Shown: in pieces, positions 58,921 through 64,000 of the stretch
How positions within the stretch are numbered: position 1 is the stretch's first letter
How the letters are laid out: each line of letters starts with the position of its first letter
Source: Gymnogyps californianus
Lineage: Eukaryota; Chordata; Aves; Accipitriformes; Cathartidae
DNA: 64,000 nucleotides
Direction: 5' to 3'
NCBI RefSeq assembly: GCF_018139145.2
Contig: NC_059478.1
Coordinates: forward strand, 24,149,001 to 24,213,000
Position numbers and translations under genes: made by a program
Notes under the pieces: generated by a model
The model's database searches: none
Told to the model about the DNA's origin: nothing
The model's input: only the letters and a program-made list of their open reading frames with translations

Positions 58921-60879
58921 TTGCAGGTGGTTTGCTGGGGAGAATCAACCTTTTGCCTTTGTTCTCAGTGTGTCAAGGTCTGGGTCCAAAGCTTGTGCAT
59001 GTGGCAGCCCAGCTTCACAGGCTGGTAGGGCCCTCTTTCCCAAATCAGGGTTTCTGAGGTGTTTTAATCCAAAGGCTTTCTGATCTCTCTGAAAAAAATA
59101 TGTAGACTATCCATTGTAATGCTGTCTCATGGTACCAAATAAAAATTGTGGTTTTGCTTGCTTCATTTATTTTGCTGGTCTGCTTGCTGCTTGCATGTGT
59201 GGGAAGGCAACTTGTGTTTATTTGCTGTTCTGTAGCAGCCCAGGGTTGTTCGTGAGCCACAAGTTGAGGGGGAGCTTTCTTACTCTTCCTGCCTCACATT
59301 ACCTTAGAGATTTCCTCTCCCCAACTCTTTCCAGTGTCTCCATTCTTTTAGGATGCACCTTTCTGTCTCACGGCATGGAATCAGGTATGTCGCTGAGCAG
59401 AGTTCAGCAGCAAGAGAGAAGAAGAAACCTAGGGAGTGAAATGCTTTGGAGAATCATATTAGCCTTAGATCAAGGACTCAACAGGCAGTATGAAACTTGG
59501 ATTTTCAGCTCTCACATGGCAACATTCATGACTTTGTTTGAGACATTCACCTCCTCCTTTGTGACAGGGAATGATTTCCTCTGTATGGGCTCTGTAGAGA
59601 TCTGCCTGAGGTGTGCTGTGGGGGATACGTGGTGAAAATCCCAACAGCTGACTGCCTGCCAGAGAGCCTCGTCTGTGGTGTGCAAGCCTCGGGAGCAGGC
59701 GGCTCAGACTGCATGGGTCTGTGGTTTCCCTGCCACTTCTGCCTCCCAGAGAGACCCCTAAGATCTTCCTCCAGCTGCTGAGACATGGGGCTGGTCACAA
59801 GGAGACTGAGCGCCGTCTGGAGAAGACTGGGACTGTGTTGGTTTTCACAGATAGGATGGGGACCAACTTTGTCTTCCCTCAGGCAGATCATGGGTCTACA
59901 AACCCCTGTCTGGAAGGAAAGATGATGTTTTTCCCAAGAAGTCTGAGGCCCCCGTGATCATCTCCAACATCAGAGACTCATTATGTAGGGTGTCTCCTCC
60001 TGGCATTTTGTGTTGGTTGTCAGCTCAGTAAAGCGAGTAGCTGAAATTCAGCCAATTCCACTTCTGTCCTTGGCAAGTGTGTCCTCTTGTGTCCCAGGTG
60101 AGCTTGTGGTTGGAGCCCCCATCAGCTCTGAAAATCACAGCTATGTCTTCAGGGCCTCACTAGAGTATGCCCTGCTGCAGGGTTTGCTGTTGACGCTCTG
60201 AAAAGGGACACGTGGTCTTGTTTACTTTGCGTGAGGGATGCCTAGGGCAGGAGTGCCAGCAGTTATTTTACCTTAAACACACACTCACTCTTAGCTTTTC
60301 CTCTAGCTGAATAGTCCCGACACCAGTGGCCTGTGCACTGTATAGTGAGCTGGGGAAATAAAGATTTGCAGTGTTCTTATCTGCAAGGAGATACCTGCCT
60401 CTTACGTCCTCTAGGAAAGATTTACAGCGGCCTCTGCTTAGCAGAAAGTTTTCTTCCCTGTTAGTGGTTGCAGCTGGGAGAGCTGTGCCGCATCTCTTGC
60501 TTTTAATTACATCAGTAGAGTATCTTGGGAGAAGGTTAAATAGTCTTTTGTATATCAAATAAAGCCAGTGAACTTCACTGAAATCATTTAATGAAAACAA
60601 TCCTGATTATCTGTATATACTGCCATGTGATGTTTTAAAAGAACATCTTAAAGGGAAACGTGGAATTGTTTAAGGCCTCTAAAGACTAGAGTGCAGAGGC
60701 TATGCAGCAAATGCTTTTATAATTTAGGATCTGAAGTAGGCTTTGAATCCAATTGTTTTTTTTACTGTTGTAAAACATGAGAGATTTTGATACGGTAACT
60801 CGGATTTGATTCAGAACTTTCTTATTAACCGTTCTTCATGCACATCAAATTTTAGAGACTGAGCTAAAGGGCTCTGCAC
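58921..60879. other. Unique non-coding DNA containing the longest open frame
   Basis: The plus-strand frame 59129-59635 (168 codons) is the longest in the window. It begins with cysteine/leucine-rich sequence and shows no domain, no Kozak support and no splice context that I can defend. I treat it as chance. No repeat was recognised. Confidence 0.5.
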
Positions 60880-61130
60880 ATCAAGGATGGAACTGACTCA
60901 AGGACAGAACTATTAAGGTGTGTAATAATCAAGAGAGGAGAATTAATTGTCTTTAATTTGCCATAAATCCCAGGGACCATAACTTTGGTTATTAGGAATT
61001 CAGGGCCTATTTCCAATTAGTTACACCCAAGCATGCTCGCGTTTCCAACTTTGGGAGTCTAATCCGTGAGCGCGTTAGCGCAGCAATCGTTGACATGCTA
61101 ATAAAGGACAGCAGTGCCTGACCTCTCCGT
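60880..61130. promoter_or_regulatory. Candidate conserved non-coding element / enhancer
   Basis: A dense group of homeodomain-like cores ('gtgtaataatcaag', 'gagaattaattgtctttaat', 'ggttattaggaattc', 'tttccaattagttac') is followed by a segment with several CpGs ('gagcgcgttagcgcagcaat') and 'gacatgctaataaagg'. It contains no repeat. The compact, motif-rich texture resembles deeply conserved developmental enhancers. This is inference without alignment. Confidence 0.33.
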
Positions 61131-63107
61131 GTGTGGTCACTGCCAGCCGGTGTTTGCCTGGCAGTAAATCAATCCGTGGTATTGCTTTATCGTTTCTGAC
61201 ACCTTGCAGTGAGCAGCTCGGTGTGTGTCAGCTGCCTGGGTAGTCTGTGCAGCCAGAATCACCTGGGCCGTGCTGGAGCAGGTCAGAGAGGCTGCTGTGG
61301 CTTTTACTTGCTTTTCAGTCTTTGAGCTTCCTTCTAAGACACCTGCTCCAGCAAAGCCAGGGTGTCTCCCCTTTAGGTGTATGAAATTTAAATAGTGCAA
61401 TTGTTATCTATACCGGAAAATCTGGTCTAACCTGAGCTGGGTTAAAGAAAGAGGCGGCAACAGTTTCCTGACTTGGCAGCAGCAGCAAAAGTGCATACTG
61501 CGACCGCGTGGCTCAAAATGCAACCCCTCCGTGCTGACAACCTGGGAAAGTATGTGGGACCGCTCGGCCACGGCCAGCCAGCCACCCCTGCACGTTCCTA
61601 CGGAGCGGGGTGGAGGTGCCACGTCCCGCGGCAGGGCAGGCTACTTTATACGCACCAGGAAATGGAAAACACAGTAACATCACCCTTGTTGTAAAGCTCT
61701 CAGTGTAAACATCTGAGGGTTTTAAGGAAAGGTGGGCCTTGAGAGTCCTGTAGGAACAACCTCTTGCAAGCCAGGCTGTGTGTACCTTGCATCGAAACAC
61801 CAAAACAGGGCTGGCAAGAACACTTGTAGCCATGTGTATATGTGAGGGGCAGAAGGAAAGATGGTTCAGAGCAAGGGAGACAAACCAATTCATGCACTCA
61901 ATTCCCCTGTAATAATTCTCTGAGACCTGCAACCTCATGGTGCTTTAGCCCCTGTCTGTCAAGTGCTGCCTGCCAGTCATTCAGGAATGAAACAAAACTC
62001 GCACAGGGCAAGAGCACGGCATCCCCTCATAGCTGTTCTCAATTCTGTTTATCCTGAACCTTGACTTTATTGCACGAGAAGGTCCTGGGAAGTCCACTGT
62101 GGCTACCTTTTTTCCCCCTTTTCTGTGATTTCCCATTTGAAAAAGAAAAAAATGAACTTTTGACTAACAGCAAATACGTCTAAAGTTAGGGAATGCATTT
62201 TCCTTGAACAGCAAAGGAATTTCAGCTGATCTCCTGCATTTGGTTTATATTACGATGAGTACCACAGGAGCCAAGAGGTGCCAATTTTTTTTATCCACTT
62301 GGCCTTGATGTGGTTTCACTGCCAGCTTTCCATTTGTCTGTTGCATGCTCTTCAATTCATGAGGGTCTGCACTGGGGATTTGTTTAAAGCCTTGGCTGAA
62401 ATTGTCAGCCACTCCTTTTATTGCACATCTTTCTGAAAAGATGGGTGTTGTGGCAAAGCAGTAAATAGGATATTAAGCCTCTGCAACACTTGCTGTCTGT
62501 AAAAAGAAGAGTATATCCTCTGTTAAACTCTGATCAATTACATCATCCCAGCATTAAAAACCATCACTTGTCTGGCAACAATGTCTTATTTGTGTTTGCA
62601 TATAGCCATTGGCTTGTTACGCGTCTTTCGCTGGGGGCCTTTCTACTTCACATGGTCTCTGAAAGACTGTTAAGGTAACCAGAGTCTCCATCTAAAGTGA
62701 TGTTGGAGCTAGTGCAATTAATGGATCTTCTAGAAAGTGATGGTTTAATATAAGACATAAAACTCATAGTAAGAGAATAGTTCTGTCCCTGCCTCCGGTC
62801 AAGTCTTGCTGTGTTTTTCCCGTTTATAAAAAGTCATTTCCCCACCAAGTAAATAAAGTTGGTTACACAGTATCTCAAGATGTTTTCTGTGATAGAGTAT
62901 TTTAAAACTTTTGAATGGAAAGCAGTGATTTACCATATCACTGATCTGTCTGGAGTTCAGATTAAATTTAAGCCCTTCTTACAATTCTCAAGTGATTTCC
63001 ATGCCTGCAGACCCTTCTATGCCTGAGCTGGCTGCAACAGAACAAGTGCATTGAAACTTCACATTTACTGTTTCATTTGAAAATAGAATTTCTCTGAGAA
63101 AAGGTAC
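61131..63107. other. Unique non-coding DNA, no gene recognised
   Basis: Short open frames only. The 61.5-61.6 kb part is slightly GC-rich with a few CpGs. No repeat was recognised before the LTR fragment. Confidence 0.55.
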
Positions 63108-63248
63108 TGTCGTGGTTTAACCCCAGTCAGAAGCCAAGCACCACACAGACGCTCCCTCGCTCCCCGTCCCCCTCCCCCTGCTCCCGGTGGGATGGGGAGG
63201 AGAATCGGGAAAGAAGGCAGAACTCGTGGGTTGAGATAAGAGTCACAG
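63108..63248 (-). mobile_element. Truncated endogenous-retrovirus LTR (3' end), antisense, same family as the 51.4 kb LTR
   Basis: On the plus strand it begins 'tgtcgtggtttaacccca', the reverse complement of the LTR terminus. It continues through 'gaagccaagcaccacacag' and 'gtgggatggggaggagaatc' to 'aactcgtgggttgagataag', matching the last roughly 135 bp of the family and stopping just short of the poly-A-signal region. The rest of the LTR is missing. The hexamer AGGTAC occurs immediately before (63102-63107) and just after (63249-63254) the fragment and may be a target-site duplication. It diverges noticeably from the 51.4 kb copy, so it is a separate insertion of another subfamily or age. 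Confidence 0.85.
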
Positions 63249-64000
63249 AGGTACCTGATGTCAATGTGTGAATATTTTCTTAAAGGTTATTTTCTTTTTG
63301 AATACTATAACGAAATAATGCCTTGGACTATAAATTTAATTTGTGTTTTACTATATTGGCCTTTACTGGGACTGGTTCTATGTGCTAGTTTTGCTAACTT
63401 ATTAAAAGTATTTTGATATGATTTCTGAGCATTTGCTCAAAACACAGGTCGCTACAGTTAAGGAAATGGCAGACGGAGCCACATGCATGAGAATTTATTG
63501 ACAGTGGCAGGGAAGGATGGTGCTGGAGAAAAGGCATAGGGTGAGGGAAGAGGCAATACAGGGAGGTGGAGAGAAGAGCAGGCTGTTGAGCACCGGGGCT
63601 GGTGCTTTTCAACTTGTTTGCCGCAGAGGAGCCTTGTGTTTGTCCTCCTTTCCCACACCCACACGCCTGGATTGCTAGCTTTGGGATTCAAACTCTCATG
63701 GCATCACAGAGCCACTCCATCCCATAGCTTGGCAATTTTGGAGGTTGCCTTCAATTTTCAGTTTAGTCTTTGAGCTCAGAGAGCAAAGAGGTGTTTCGGG
63801 AGGGCACTCTTTGGGGGCGGGGGGAATCTTTGTTTTCCTTTTGAAGCACTGGCTGGTTGTGAATGCCAGAAGTAGAATATTTTTGTGCTTTCTCTAATGA
63901 CTCTCTAGCTCCTCCCCAGTACAATCTTAAGTTTCAATTTCCAAGCTAATATTTCCAGAATATTTACAATGTTCTCAAGAGTTTTTGTTTGGGGATTTTG
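63249..64000. other. Unique non-coding DNA with a G-quadruplex motif
   Basis: No gene was recognised up to the window end. A G-run cluster at 63798-63824 (GGGAGGG, seven-base gap region, GGGGG C GGGGGG) satisfies the usual four-run G-quadruplex pattern on the plus strand. Confidence 0.6.

Noticed and set aside
59129..59635. Longest open frame, 168 codons on the plus strand
   Set aside because: No recognisable domain, no repeat or gene context and no splice or start support. One frame of this length is expected by chance in 64 kb of six-frame sequence.
61703..61725. miR-30-like seed 'tgtaaacatc'
   Set aside because: No complementary arm within hairpin distance, and the sequence after the seed differs.
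1..64000. CRISPR arrays, bacterial operons, insertion sequences
   Set aside because: No regularly spaced repeats and no long prokaryote-style ORFs; the repeat content is clearly avian.

Overview
This window reads as non-coding DNA from a bird. I could not support any protein-coding exon, rRNA or tRNA gene in it. It has no bacterial gene layout: open frames are short (the longest is about 168 codons), scattered over all six frames and dense with stops. What can be recognised is vertebrate interspersed-repeat debris. There are several old CR1-type LINE remnants, two weak CORE-SINE/L2-tail relics, and two copies of one endogenous-retrovirus LTR family. I know that LTR family from memory as abundant in Neoaves and not as a chicken element, so a neoavian bird is the best guess. 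The window is probably deep intron or intergenic DNA; the sequence alone does not say of which gene.

Layout. About 1-9.3 kb is unique sequence with one weak SINE-like relic near 6.2 kb. An antisense CR1 lies at 9.3-9.9 kb. Then come unique DNA, a more typical CR1 3' end at 17.2-17.5 kb, poly-C tracts at 17.5 and 18.5 kb, a region with two MEF2-like sites and two E-boxes at 18.9-19.2 kb, and a strong hairpin at 19.9 kb. A roughly 1.1 kb sense CR1, including its 3' end, occupies 29.4-30.5 kb. From 32 to 47 kb the sequence is mostly unique, with an L2/CORE-SINE-like tail (32.6 kb), a CR1 interior fragment (40.1-40.3 kb), a hairpin (43.7 kb) and several AT-rich, ATTA-rich stretches that look like conserved non-coding elements. 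A sense CR1 3' end lies at 47.4-47.9 kb. The clearest feature is a solo LTR of about 603 bp at 51.4-52.0 kb with its TATA box and poly-A signal intact. A CR1 split by about 0.6 kb of other sequence follows at 53.3-54.15 kb. A CpG-richer patch beside an AT-rich block lies at 55.7-56.2 kb, an ATTA-rich block at 60.9-61.1 kb, and an antisense fragment of the same LTR family at 63.1-63.25 kb.

No genes work together here. Any function would be regulatory (enhancer-like blocks, LTR promoter) or a small structured RNA (the 19.9 kb hairpin), and these are inferences from sequence appearance only. Repeat assignments were made by eye against remembered consensus sequences, and their boundaries are uncertain by tens of bases. 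I found no exciting undescribed system. The items most worth checking are the 19.9 kb hairpin, the LTR pair and the conserved-element candidates.
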